Part shown: positions 8,011 to 16,337 of the stretch, in pieces | Layout of the letters: the number at the start of each line of letters is the position of its first letter | How positions within the stretch are numbered: the first letter of the stretch is position 1 | Assembly (NCBI GenBank): GCA_009787835.1 | Contig: WQSN01000027.1 | Span: 1 to 37,894 of the forward strand | DNA: 37,894 bases | Source of the DNA: Treponema sp. | Lineage (GTDB): Bacteria > Spirochaetota > Spirochaetia > Treponematales > Breznakiellaceae | Direction: 5' to 3' | Made by a program: the position numbers and the translations under genes | Notes under the pieces: model-generated | Seen by the model: the letters and a program-made list of their open reading frames with translations, nothing else | Database searches by the model: none | Told to the model about the DNA's origin: nothing

Positions 8011-8071
8011 TGACAAAAACACGTTATTTGTCACTTGCGATAATACTATTGTGACTCTTGTCTATTGTCAA
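8011..8071 (-). promoter_or_regulatory. hypB operon promoter with two dyad-symmetric candidate operators
   Basis: Minus strand: -35 TTGACA at 8066-8071, 17-base spacer, -10 TAGTAT at 8043-8048. GTCAC (8030-8034) and GTGAC (8051-8055) form inverted half-sites with a 16-base gap that enclose the -10 box. This gap equals that in NikR-type operators, though the half-site sequence differs. Downstream, TGACAAA (8011-8017) and TTTGTCA (8027-8033) form a second perfect 7-bp dyad with a 9-base centre, located in the untranslated leader. Both are plausible repressor or anaerobic-regulator sites; the regulator is not identified. Confidence 0.5.
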
Positions 8072-8159
8072 GAGGATATAAACATCTCAATACATATAAC
8101 CTGTCAGCTTGCCAATATTATATTATCATTATAAAATAAATCTATTAAAAGGAGTTTAT

Positions 8160-9716
8160 ATGAGTACCCCATTATGTATTGCCAGGAATACCAGTTTGGA
8201 AGATGTAGTAATTCTGACCGAATTATTAAACCGTCACGGCCTTATAACAGGCGCTACAGGAACGGGCAAAACCGTAACTCTTCAGAAAATGGCGGAGTCC
8301 TTCTCGTCAGCGGGGATTCCCGTATTTGTAGCTGATATTAAGGGTGATCTGTCCGGCATCGCGGCGGAAGCTGCTGCCAGTGAAAAACTCAACGCAAGAC
8401 TGGAAAAAATTAATGTAACAGACTGGCAGCCGCGCCTTAACCCGGCAGTCTTCTGGGATGTTTTCGGCGAGAAAGGGCATCCTGTACGCGCCACAATTTC
8501 CGATATGGGACCGCTGCTCCTGTCGCGTCTTTTGAATTTGAATGATACGCAATCAGGCGTCCTGCAGATAATTTTTAAAATCGCCGATGACAATAACATG
8601 CTGCTGCTGGACATGAAAGATTTGCGCGCGATGACGCAATATGTCGGCGACAACGCAAATGCTTTTAAAACTGAATACGGAAATATTACCACAGCTTCCA
8701 TCGGCGCGATACAGCGCGGTTTACTGTCTCTTGATGAGCAGGGCGCATCCAAATTCTTCGGCGAGCCAATGCTTGATATAATGGATTTTATCCGCACAGA
8801 CGCTTCCGGAAAGGGAATTATAAATGTTCTTTCAGCGGAGAAACTCTACAATATGCCAAAGTTATACGCAATAACGCTGTTATGGCTGCTGTCGGAACTT
8901 TTCGAGATTATGCCGGAAATTGGAGACATACCAAGACCCAAGCTTGTGTTCTTTTTTGATGAAGCGCATCTTCTTTTCGCAGACGCTCCGCCGGTTCTGC
9001 TGGAAAAGATCGAAAGAGTCGTCCGCCTGATACGATCAAAGGGAGTAGGCGTTTATTTTGTCACGCAAAATCCGCTTGATGTTCCCGACAAAGTGCTGGG
9101 TCAGCTGGGCAACCGCGTACAGCATGCGTTACGCGCATTTACGCCCAAAGATCAGAAAGCGGTAAAAACAGCCGCGCAAACCATGAGAGCCAATCCTGCT
9201 TTCAATACCGAACAGGCAATTCAGGAACTTGGAACAGGGGAAGCGCTGATCTCTTTCCTCGATGAAAAAGGCAGCCCGTCTGTCGTGCAAAAATGTTCAA
9301 TAATCGCTCCGGGATCAAGGCTTGGACCATTAACATCCGCCGAGCAGGACAGCCTGATTAAACAATCCATTTTCTTCGGAAGATATGAAAAAGCCATAGA
9401 CAGGGAATCAGCGTATGAGCTGCTTAACGCGCGAGCACAGGAAGCCGATGCCCAGGAAGAGAGCGGCAAGAAAAAAAGCTCCGCTAAGGAATCCGGCGCG
9501 AAAAGCGCCCCGGCAAAAGCTCCTGCAAAATCTTCAGGCTCCGGAGCCGGAAATGGAATGAAAGAGTTTGTTTTCGGCTCAACAGGACCAAGAGGCGGGA
9601 AGCGCGACGGGTTAGCCCAAGCTGCCGCCAAATCCGCAGCCAGAAGCGTTGGCAGAAATGTAGGCAACAGCATTGCGCGCGGACTGCTGGGAAGTCTTAT
9701 CGGGAAGAAAAAGTAA
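8160..9716 (+). CDS. HerA/YjgR-like P-loop ATPase (DUF853 family)
   Basis: A 518-aa cytoplasmic ATPase of the HerA/FtsK-like superfamily. Walker A is G-A-T-G-T-G-K-T (31-38). Walker B is L-V-F-F-F-D-E-A-H (262-270), followed by Y-F-V-T-Q-N-P sensor-like residues (299-305). DUF853 members are annotated as helicase-like but their cellular role is not established. The last 90 residues are low-complexity, rich in Lys, Ala and Ser, then basic ([13 protein letters not shown]), as in relatives. I chose ATG 8160, preceded by AAAAGGAG at proper spacing. An in-frame ATG at 8109 would add 17 residues without a ribosome binding site. It is divergent from hypB and convergent with the next gene. Confidence 0.9.
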   Translation: MSTPLCIARNTSLEDVVILTELLNRHGLITGATGTGKTVTLQKMAESFSSAGIPVFVADIKGDLSGIAAEAAASEKLNARLEKINVTDWQPRLNPAVFWDVFGEKGHPVRATISDMGPLLLSRLLNLNDTQSGVLQIIFKIADDNNMLLLDMKDLRAMTQYVGDNANAFKTEYGNITTASIGAIQRGLLSLDEQGASKFFGEPMLDIMDFIRTDASGKGIINVLSAEKLYNMPKLYAITLLWLLSELFEIMPEIGDIPRPKLVFFFDEAHLLFADAPPVLLEKIERVVRLIRSKGVGVYFVTQNPLDVPDKVLGQLGNRVQHALRAFTPKDQKAVKTAAQTMRANPAFNTEQAIQELGTGEALISFLDEKGSPSVVQKCSIIAPGSRLGPLTSAEQDSLIKQSIFFGRYEKAIDRESAYELLNARAQEADAQEESGKKKSSAKESGAKSAPAKAPAKSSGSGAGNGMKEFVFGSTGPRGGKRDGLAQAAAKSAARSVGRNVGNSIARGLLGSLIGKKK

Positions 9717-9718
9717 GG

Positions 9719-10117
9719 TTAAATATTCCCAAGGCTGAAATCACCCTGGATTTTAAAATGAATTCCGTCACGCCGGACGAAAAGTTCACGTTCAGGAAAA
9801 TAAAGGGGCAATAGTTCTTTTACTTTATCCGTTGCAGCCTCGTAAATTTCACGGCGTACATTTTCATCAATTTTTTCCAGAGTGGCTATTGATATATCAA
9901 TAATATAGCCGCGCCCATGCTCTGATATAAAACCAGGCGTAAAATTTGCGCCAATATTAAAGAGGCCGTCCGCTTCCGGATTAGCCGTTTCACCGCGTTT
10001 GGGACGCATTGGATGCAGCGGGTATCTGTCACCATATAGATCTTCTATATGAGAATCAACTTCATCAAAAAGTTTTTTTAATTGATCAAGAAAAGAAGTT
10101 AATTTGGGATGATACAT
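9719..10117 (-). CDS. Conserved-looking cytoplasmic protein of unknown function
   Basis: A 132-aa soluble protein without signal peptide or membrane segment. It begins with an acidic helix (L-D-Q-L-K-K-L-F-D-E-V) and contains R-P-K-R-G-E-T-A-N-P-E-A-D-G-L-F-N, then a predicted alpha/beta region. I do not recognise the family. It has no Shine-Dalgarno sequence. A consensus promoter (10124-10152) puts the transcription start at or beside the ATG, so the mRNA is probably leaderless. Codon pattern and length favour a real gene. It ends two bases from the convergent ATPase gene. Confidence 0.7.
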   Translation of the reverse strand: MYHPKLTSFLDQLKKLFDEVDSHIEDLYGDRYPLHPMRPKRGETANPEADGLFNIGANFTPGFISEHGRGYIIDISIATLEKIDENVRREIYEAATDKVKELLPLYFPERELFVRRDGIHFKIQGDFSLGNI

Positions 10118-10123
10118 ATAACA

Positions 10124-10152
10124 ATTATATATTTATGTGTTATAATGTACAA
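10124..10152 (-). promoter_or_regulatory. Promoter giving a predicted leaderless transcript
   Basis: Minus strand: TTGTAC (10147-10152), 17 bases, perfect TATAAT (10124-10129). Only six bases separate the -10 box from the ATG at 10117, which places the expected first transcribed base at the start codon itself. Confidence 0.6.
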
Positions 10153-10299
10153 TAAGTAAGGCGGTAATTGGCGTCTGTCAATAACACGGACACAATGGAA
10201 ACAGGCTGCCTGATAACATCAATAACAAGATGAGGCGTATTATGATAAAAACCATCTGGAGGAATCACATTTTCTAGTTCTCAAAAGGAGGATTAGAAG

Positions 10300-10638
10300 A
10301 TGTCAAGATCGTATAAAAAACACTGCGGCTATATTATTTGTTCAGGGATGGACAAACTATGGAAAAAACAATGGCACTCAGCCATGAGGGTCAAAGAACG
10401 CGACTTGTTAAACCAACAAAAGAAATTCCCGGAAGATGACTACTGTTATCCGTATCCCAGAGAAATAGACGATCTCTGGTGCGCTCCTTCCGACGGCGGC
10501 AGTCACTGGATGTATTCAGGCTTTAATCATTATTTTTTCGAACAAACCCATCCTCTTTTGTACTGGTGGGGCAGCAGTGAAATACCAACTCGTGATGAAG
10601 CCTGGAAAGAATGGAAGAAAGACATGATTGGGAAGTAG
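10300..10638 (+). CDS. Hypothetical 112-aa protein rich in aromatic residues
   Basis: Begins M-S-R-S-Y-K-K-H-C-G-Y, a start seen in a loose group of small bacterial proteins of unknown function. It is rich in Trp, Tyr and Lys and ends E-W-K-K-D-M-I-G-K. No membrane segment or signal peptide is visible. AAAGGAGG lies nine bases before the ATG, a strong site supporting translation. The 180 bases upstream hold no other gene; a 15-codon frame ending TAG at 10276 was seen but cannot be supported. The gene is followed directly by the tRNA-linked mini-element. Confidence 0.7.
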   Translation: MSRSYKKHCGYIICSGMDKLWKKQWHSAMRVKERDLLNQQKKFPEDDYCYPYPREIDDLWCAPSDGGSHWMYSGFNHYFFEQTHPLLYWWGSSEIPTRDEAWKEWKKDMIGK

Positions 10639-10678
10639 TAAAGGGAATTTGTTATTAATAATTTTATCACTAACGAAA

Positions 10679-10988
<310 letters not shown>

Positions 10989-11056
10989 TGGGAGAAGCAG
11001 AGATCGATCTGTCCGGCCAGTTCCGGAACCATCTCGTTCAATTTCCCTTGGTTTTA

Positions 11057-11085
11057 TTAGTACATAATAGACGTGTCTGTGTCAA
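11057..11085 (-). promoter_or_regulatory. Candidate promoter of tRNA-Ala
   Basis: Minus strand: perfect TTGACA (11080-11085), 17 bases, TACTAA (11057-11062, weak). The predicted start leaves about a 60-base 5' leader before the tRNA. Confidence 0.4.
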
Positions 11086-11101
11086 GTGGATAAAATGTCT
11101 C

Positions 11102-11956
11102 ATGATTGTCAGCGTATCACGCAGGTGTGATATTCCCAGATTTCAGTTTGAATGGTTTATGGAAAAAATCAATATGGGGTTTGTTGATGTAGCAAATCCT
11201 TTTAATGCCGCTCAAATAAAACGCGTGCCGCTTGTTCCGGCGCGTGAAGGAATGAGGTATGAAGAGGGAGTTGATGCCTTTGTTTTTTGGACAAGAGATC
11301 CCGGGCGCATTCTCGCAAACGCGGATGAACTTTCTGAGCGCGGTTTCCCTTTCTATGTAATGGTATCATTAACAGGTTATCCTGATGCGCTTGAACCGAA
11401 TCAGCCGCTTGTTCCGCAAGTGATTGAGTCCATTAAAGAACTGGCGCAAAAAATTGGATCTGAGAGAGTAATCTGGAGATACGATCCTGTCATATTAACC
11501 AGCATTACAGATGAGAAATTTCATTACTGGAATTTTAAAGGGCTTGCGCAAAATTTGTCCGGTTCTGTAAAACGGGTAATTATAAGCATTTTCGATGAGT
11601 ATAAGGGAGCAATGAAACGCCTTTCCGCACTGGAAAAAGAGGGAAAAATTGTAATGCGCAATAATGATGTGAATGATGATAATTTTTTGGGAATCCTGCT
11701 TAATCTGTACGAATGTACAATTGACGCCGGCATGGAAATACAAAGCTGCGCGGAAAAAATTGATTATCAATCCATTGGAATAAAAATTAAACAGGGCGCG
11801 TGTATCGATGCAGAGCTGATTGAAAAAATCTGCGGCATCAAAATAGATGGCAAAGATAAAAACCAGCGTCAGCACTGCCTGTGCTGTAAAAGCGTTGACA
11901 TAGGCGCTTACAATACTTGCGCATCTCATTGTGTTTACTGTTACGCGTGGCGCTGA
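11102..11956 (+). CDS. DUF1848 family protein, putative radical-SAM-like
   Basis: A 284-aa cytoplasmic protein with the DUF1848 signatures: N-terminal I-V-S-V-S-R-R-C-D-I-P, central V-F-W-T-R-D-P, and R-V-I-W-R-Y-D-P. The C-terminal stretch is D-K-N-Q-R-Q-x-C followed by Y-N-T-C-A-S-H-C-V-Y-C-Y-A. The last gives C-x3-C-x2-C, the spacing of a radical-SAM [4Fe-4S] site, but placed at the C-terminus instead of the N-terminus. The family's reaction is not known. I chose ATG 11102 because the family starts with this S-R-R-x-D-I-P segment; an in-frame ATG at 11048 would add 18 unrelated residues. No strong ribosome binding site is seen. It is convergent with rlmB. Confidence 0.88.
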   Translation: MIVSVSRRCDIPRFQFEWFMEKINMGFVDVANPFNAAQIKRVPLVPAREGMRYEEGVDAFVFWTRDPGRILANADELSERGFPFYVMVSLTGYPDALEPNQPLVPQVIESIKELAQKIGSERVIWRYDPVILTSITDEKFHYWNFKGLAQNLSGSVKRVIISIFDEYKGAMKRLSALEKEGKIVMRNNDVNDDNFLGILLNLYECTIDAGMEIQSCAEKIDYQSIGIKIKQGACIDAELIEKICGIKIDGKDKNQRQHCLCCKSVDIGAYNTCASHCVYCYAWR

Positions 11957-11978
11957 GTAACCGGCAAAACCAAAGACA

Positions 11979-12710
11979 CTAACCCCGCTGCCGCCTAATT
12001 TCATATAACAGCACTCCCGCGGCTACCGAAACATTGAGCGAATCTATTCTGCCGGACGAAGGTATTCCAACCATGGCGTCGCAGTGTTCGCGTAACAGGC
12101 GAGAAATACCGTTTCCTTCGCCGCCCATAACAAGTGCTGCCCTGCCCTTCAGATCTTTTTTATATACAGGTTCGCCTTTCATGTCAGCGCCGTAAATCCA
12201 GAATCCCGCTTCTTTTAAATCTTCCAGCGCGCGGACAGGATTGGCGATCTCAGCCTGGGCTACCCAGGAAACAGCTCCCGCCGAAGTTTGAGAAATTATC
12301 GCGGCGTGTTTTGCGTTGCGGCGGTTGCGGCTAATTACCAAATCCACACCAAATTGATCGCAGCAGCGGATGATAGCGCCGTAATTATGCGGGTCGGTAA
12401 TTTCATCAAGGATAAGGACAAGAGCGTCGCGGCGCTCTGTAAGACCGGCAAGAAATGTATCCAGACTTATATCCGCGCGGCTGTCGTTTGAGAAACCATG
12501 TTCAGAAACCTGCAGGGCAATCCCCCTGTTATCGGGAGCGATGCCGTCAAGATCAAATTTTCCTGTTCGCTCAAGGCGAATTTTATTGTTAATGGCCAAT
12601 GTTACGATTTCACGCGCTCTGGGACCGGCTTTTGCCACCAGCAGCGGACCGCAGGAATAACCGGATTTAATCCGTTCTTCAATGGCATGAAAGCCGGTTA
12701 AATATGTCAT
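11979..12710 (-). CDS. rlmB: 23S rRNA (guanosine-2'-O)-methyltransferase RlmB (SpoU/TrmH family)
   Basis: Methylates the 2'-OH of a 23S rRNA guanosine (G2251 in E. coli) using S-adenosylmethionine. The 243-aa product has an N-terminal substrate-binding domain (T-G-F-H-A-I-E-E-R) and a C-terminal knotted SPOUT domain. The SPOUT domain shows all three motifs: D-E-I-T-D-P-H-N-Y-G-A-I-I-R, V-M-G-G-E-G-N-G-I-S-R, and I-P-x-x-G-x-I-D-S-L-N-V-S-V-A-A-G. Length is normal. A GAGGT site precedes the ATG, and a TATAAT lies at 12729-12734 on the same strand. It is divergent from clpS. RlmB and the tRNA guanosine-18 methylase TrmH are related; the N-terminal domain favours RlmB. Confidence 0.9.
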   Translation of the reverse strand: MTYLTGFHAIEERIKSGYSCGPLLVAKAGPRAREIVTLAINNKIRLERTGKFDLDGIAPDNRGIALQVSEHGFSNDSRADISLDTFLAGLTERRDALVLILDEITDPHNYGAIIRCCDQFGVDLVISRNRRNAKHAAIISQTSAGAVSWVAQAEIANPVRALEDLKEAGFWIYGADMKGEPVYKKDLKGRAALVMGGEGNGISRLLREHCDAMVGIPSSGRIDSLNVSVAAGVLLYEIRRQRG

Positions 12711-12780
12711 GATTACCTCTTTACCTCCATTATAATATAACTGTAAAAATTCAAAAATGTATGCACATAATTACGCTATC

Positions 12781-12810
12781 TTTACAACCTTACCCAATAT
12801 CTTCTAAAAT
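12781..12810 (+). promoter_or_regulatory. clpS promoter, predicted leaderless transcript
   Basis: TTTACA (12781-12786), 18 bases, TAAAAT (12805-12810), each five of six to consensus. Six bases then separate the -10 box from the clpS ATG at 12817, and there is no Shine-Dalgarno sequence. The expected transcription start falls on the ATG. Confidence 0.55.
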
Positions 12811-12816
12811 AAATAC

Positions 12817-13122
12817 ATGGAACCGAGAGTTAAGGAAAGACCGTCTTCAAAAACAAACGAAAAACTTAAAGAACCGCAGCAATTCAGGGTTATCCTTCTT
12901 AACGACCAGTTTACAACCATGGAATTTGTCGTTGAAATACTCATAATAATTTTCCACAAAAATGATGCTGACGCGAACCGCATAATGCTGGATGTACACA
13001 AAAAAGGCCAGGGTGTGGTAGGAGTTTATACCTGGGATATTGCCGCTACAAAAGTTGAGCAGGTTCATGCGGCGGCTTCAGCAAATGAATTCCCGCTCCG
13101 GTGTGTAATCGAACCGGTATGA
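12817..13122 (+). CDS. clpS: ClpS adaptor for N-degron substrates
   Basis: ClpS binds proteins with Leu, Phe, Trp or Tyr at the N-terminus and hands them to ClpA for ClpP degradation. The 101-aa product has the family fold: a flexible N-terminal tail (1-24), F-R-V-I-L-L-N-D-Q-F-T-T-M-E-F-V, then V-H-K-K-G-Q-G-V-V-G-V-Y, and ends F-P-L-R-C-V-I-E-P. The N-D and T-M-E-F positions shape the hydrophobic N-degron pocket. It stands directly upstream of clpA, with aat after that, so the whole pathway is in one transcript. The start is likely leaderless. Confidence 0.95.
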   Translation: MEPRVKERPSSKTNEKLKEPQQFRVILLNDQFTTMEFVVEILIIIFHKNDADANRIMLDVHKKGQGVVGVYTWDIAATKVEQVHAAASANEFPLRCVIEPV

Positions 13123-13191
13123 GGCAAGAGTAAGGCGGCTTTCAGAACCGGGCAGTTGAATGTTGATGTTTATTTTTTACAGAGGGAAAAA

Positions 13192-15624
13192 ATGAAAATT
13201 TCAGGTAATGTAAAAGCAATTATTGACGCGGCGTATAATGAAGCCAAGGTAAGAAATCATGAATACCTGACTCCTGAACACATTCTGTATGCCGCTCTGG
13301 CCTTTGATGAAGTTCAGGGGGTATTATTCTCCTGCGGCGCAGATCTGAACCAGCTTAAGCATGGTATGGAAAATTACTTTGAACAGAAAATGCCGGTTAC
13401 ATCGACAGCGGAGCCGACAAAAACAGTCGGCTTTCACAATATAATAGAACGGGCTGTGATAAAGAGCAGGGGCGCGCAGAAAAATACAATCGATTTAGCG
13501 GATATCCTTGTATCGCTTTATGATGAAGAGCGCTGCTACTGCGCCTATTATCTGCGCAAAGCCGGAATAAAGCGGCTGGAACTTTTACAGGTACTGTCGC
13601 ACAGTTACGGAAACGGAGTCTTTTTTAACTCAGAGAAGGACGGCGAAAGCGGCAAATACTCGAATATCCCCGATGAAGATTCAACCGACGGCTTTAAGTC
13701 GAAAGGAAATAAAAAGAACGCTCTTGAGCGTTATACGATAGACATTACAGCGCTGGCGCGCGAAAACAAGCTGGAGCCTGTTATAGGCAGGATGGAAGAG
13801 ATGGATCGCACAGTACAGGTGCTGTGCCGCAGGCTGAAAAATAATCCTATCCATGTGGGAGATTCAGGCGTTGGAAAAACAGCCATTACAGAAGGGCTTG
13901 CCCAGAGAATTATAGCTGATAATGTGCCGCCAACCATAAAAGACTTCAGTATTTTTTCGCTTGACATGGGCGCTCTTGTCGCCGGAACCAAATACCGCGG
14001 CGATTTTGAAGAAAGGGTTAAGCGCGTAGTAGAAGAACTGTTAAAGAAGGAAAAGGTCATTCTTTTTATTGATGAAATTCACACATTAATCGGAGCCGGA
14101 TCGGTTTCAGGCGGCGCGATGGACGCGTCAAATCTGCTGAAGCCAGCTCTCACATCCGGTAAACTTCGCTGTATCGGCTCCACAACCCACGAAGAATACG
14201 GAAAGTTTTTTGAGAAAGATCGCGCGCTTTCACGGCGTTTTCAGAAGATCGATATAAATGAACCTTCACAACAGGACGCGATTACCATACTTAACGGGCT
14301 TAAATCCAAGTATGAGGAATACCACAATGTTACCTACAGCGATGAAGCTATAGAAACAGCGGTGCGCCTTTCCGCACAGTTTATTACCGAAAGACGGCTT
14401 CCAGATAAAGCTATCGACGTTATCGACGAAGCGGGCGCTTACGCGCGGATAGAAGCATATAAAAAACAGGCAAGTGAGAACAATGAAGGCGGCGGCGCGG
14501 CGGAGGACATAACTGCGGAAAACACTGTTGCGTATAACACAACGGACGCCGGTGAAAACAATGAACCTTCAACAGTTCAAACTGCCCTTACTGAGACAAT
14601 CGAAATCAGTTTGCCGGTAATAGAAACTGTTATATCAAAAATTGCGCGCATACCGCAGCGGTCGGTCGGCGAGAGCGAAAAGGACAAGCTAAAAGATCTG
14701 GAAAGAAGGCTTAAAGAGCGCATCTTCGGCCAGGATGAAGCGGTCGCGGCGGTGGTTAAAGCCGTTAAACGCTCCAGAGCCGGATTCAGGGCGGAAGGCA
14801 AGCCGGTCGCGAACTTCCTGTTCGCGGGACCCACAGGCGTGGGAAAAACAGAACTTGCGCGTCAACTTGCGGAAATACTTGGCGTTACCATGTTCCGCTT
14901 TGACATGAGTGAATATCAGGAGAAGTACACCATATCCCGTCTTATCGGATCTTCGCCTGGTTATGTCGGTTACGATGACGGCGGACAGCTTACGGACGCG
15001 GTGCGAAAACATCCGCACGCGGTTGTTCTGTTAGACGAAATTGAAAAAGCGCATTCCGATATATACAACATTTTATTGCAGATAATGGATTACGCTACCC
15101 TGACCGATAACCAGGGACGAAAGGCAGATTTCCGCAATGTGGTGCTGATAATGACGAGTAACGCAGGCGCGCGGGACATAGGCAAGGGCCTTATCGGTTT
15201 CGGAGAGCGCATAATGGATGACAGCGTGGTTAATGACGCTGTACAGAAAATCTTTACTCCCGAATTCCGCAACCGGCTTGACGCTGTAGTGCGGTTCGGC
15301 CATCTTTCCCGTGAAATAATGATGTCAATTGTAAAAAAGGAACTGGACATATTCTCCGCGCAGCTCGCGGAAAAGAACGTAACCCTTACAGCCACGGAAG
15401 CCTGCATGAATAAGTTAGCTGAAGAAGGCTACAGCCGCGAGTTCGGCGCGCGGAACACAGGAAGGCTAATAGAAGATAAAATAAAAAGTTTCTTTGTTGA
15501 TGAAGTTCTTTTCGGCCGCCTGTGCAGCGGCGGCAGCGCCGCTGTAGACTGGAAAAGCGGCGATTACTGCATGGAAATAAATGAAACCGCTCCCGGTATA
15601 GATACCGGTAAAACCGCAGTTTAA
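13192..15624 (+). CDS. clpA: ATP-dependent Clp protease ATPase subunit ClpA
   Basis: AAA+ unfoldase that feeds substrates into ClpP. From ATG 13192 (after GAGGGA) it has 810 residues. The N-domain (1-145) binds ClpS. The D1 module has Walker A G-D-S-G-V-G-K-T (223-230) and Walker B L-F-I-D-E-I-H (291-297). The D2 module has Walker A G-P-T-G-V-G-K-T (546-553) and Walker B V-L-L-D-E-I-E (612-618). The ClpP-docking loop I-G-F is at 668-670. E. coli ClpA has 758 residues. The excess is mainly an acidic, Asn/Thr-rich linker at about 424-470 between D1 and D2, unlike the usual short connection. No ClpB/C middle domain is present. A frame extending upstream to 13156 lacks a ribosome binding site. 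Confidence 0.95.
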   Translation: MKISGNVKAIIDAAYNEAKVRNHEYLTPEHILYAALAFDEVQGVLFSCGADLNQLKHGMENYFEQKMPVTSTAEPTKTVGFHNIIERAVIKSRGAQKNTIDLADILVSLYDEERCYCAYYLRKAGIKRLELLQVLSHSYGNGVFFNSEKDGESGKYSNIPDEDSTDGFKSKGNKKNALERYTIDITALARENKLEPVIGRMEEMDRTVQVLCRRLKNNPIHVGDSGVGKTAITEGLAQRIIADNVPPTIKDFSIFSLDMGALVAGTKYRGDFEERVKRVVEELLKKEKVILFIDEIHTLIGAGSVSGGAMDASNLLKPALTSGKLRCIGSTTHEEYGKFFEKDRALSRRFQKIDINEPSQQDAITILNGLKSKYEEYHNVTYSDEAIETAVRLSAQFITERRLPDKAIDVIDEAGAYARIEAYKKQASENNEGGGAAEDITAENTVAYNTTDAGENNEPSTVQTALTETIEISLPVIETVISKIARIPQRSVGESEKDKLKDLERRLKERIFGQDEAVAAVVKAVKRSRAGFRAEGKPVANFLFAGPTGVGKTELARQLAEILGVTMFRFDMSEYQEKYTISRLIGSSPGYVGYDDGGQLTDAVRKHPHAVVLLDEIEKAHSDIYNILLQIMDYATLTDNQGRKADFRNVVLIMTSNAGARDIGKGLIGFGERIMDDSVVNDAVQKIFTPEFRNRLDAVVRFGHLSREIMMSIVKKELDIFSAQLAEKNVTLTATEACMNKLAEEGYSREFGARNTGRLIEDKIKSFFVDEVLFGRLCSGGSAAVDWKSGDYCMEINETAPGIDTGKTAV

Positions 15625-15626
15625 TT

Positions 15627-16337
15627 GTGTCAGATTATCATCCAGGTCCTGATCCGGATTTTCCCTATTTATCGGAAAGGGATTATTTCCCGTTCAGTGA
15701 TCCAAAAACATGGGATGATGACATTATCGCAATCGGCGGCAATCTATCGCCGGGAATGCTGCTTTCAGCTTATGAACAGGGAATCTTCCCCTGGTACGGT
15801 CCGGATGACCCAATCCTATGGCAGTCGCCTGATCCCCGCTGTTTGATCTTTCCCGATAAACTGCACATATCATCTTCAATGCAAAAAATATATAAAAACC
15901 GCGTCTTCGATATTACACTGGACGAAGATTTTCGCGGAGTAATCAGGGGCTGCGCAGAAACAGCGCGTCCGGGTCAGGAAGGAGGCACATGGATTTCCAA
16001 TGATATAATCGAAGCATATACCGAACTGAACCGTCTGGGCTGGGTGCATTCCGCTGAAGCCTGGCAGGACGGACATCTCGCAGGCGGCTGTTACGGCGTG
16101 CTTATGGGTAATGTTTTTATAGGAGAATCAATGTTTTCCAGAAAAAGCAACGCGTCTAAAGCAGCTTTCCTGTACCTTGCTCAATGGCTTTTCAGGAACA
16201 ACCTGGCTTTTATTGACTGCCAGGTTCCAACCAAACATCTTGCAAGTCTCGGCGGAGAAGCGTTTCCCAGAAAAGAATTTTTAACACTGCTGAAAAAAAA
16301 TCACGTTTCCCGTTATCAGACATTATTTTCGCCGTAG
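15627..16337 (+). CDS. aat: Leucyl/phenylalanyl-tRNA-protein transferase
   Basis: Transfers Leu or Phe from tRNA to N-terminal Lys or Arg of proteins, creating the destabilising residues that ClpS recognises. The 236-aa product has the family motifs F-P-W-Y (with G-x-x-x-P-x-x-W-x-S-P-D-P-R), G-G-T-W-I, A-Y-x-x-L-x-x-x-G-x-x-H-S-x-E and G-E-S-M-F-S. Its C-terminal part has D-C-Q-V-P-T-x-H-L-x-S-L-G. The start is GTG at 15627, two bases after the clpA stop, so translation is probably coupled. Its 3' end overlaps the convergent GGDEF gene by 22 bases. With clpS and clpA it completes the bacterial Leu/N-degron pathway. Confidence 0.95.
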   Translation: MSDYHPGPDPDFPYLSERDYFPFSDPKTWDDDIIAIGGNLSPGMLLSAYEQGIFPWYGPDDPILWQSPDPRCLIFPDKLHISSSMQKIYKNRVFDITLDEDFRGVIRGCAETARPGQEGGTWISNDIIEAYTELNRLGWVHSAEAWQDGHLAGGCYGVLMGNVFIGESMFSRKSNASKAAFLYLAQWLFRNNLAFIDCQVPTKHLASLGGEAFPRKEFLTLLKKNHVSRYQTLFSP

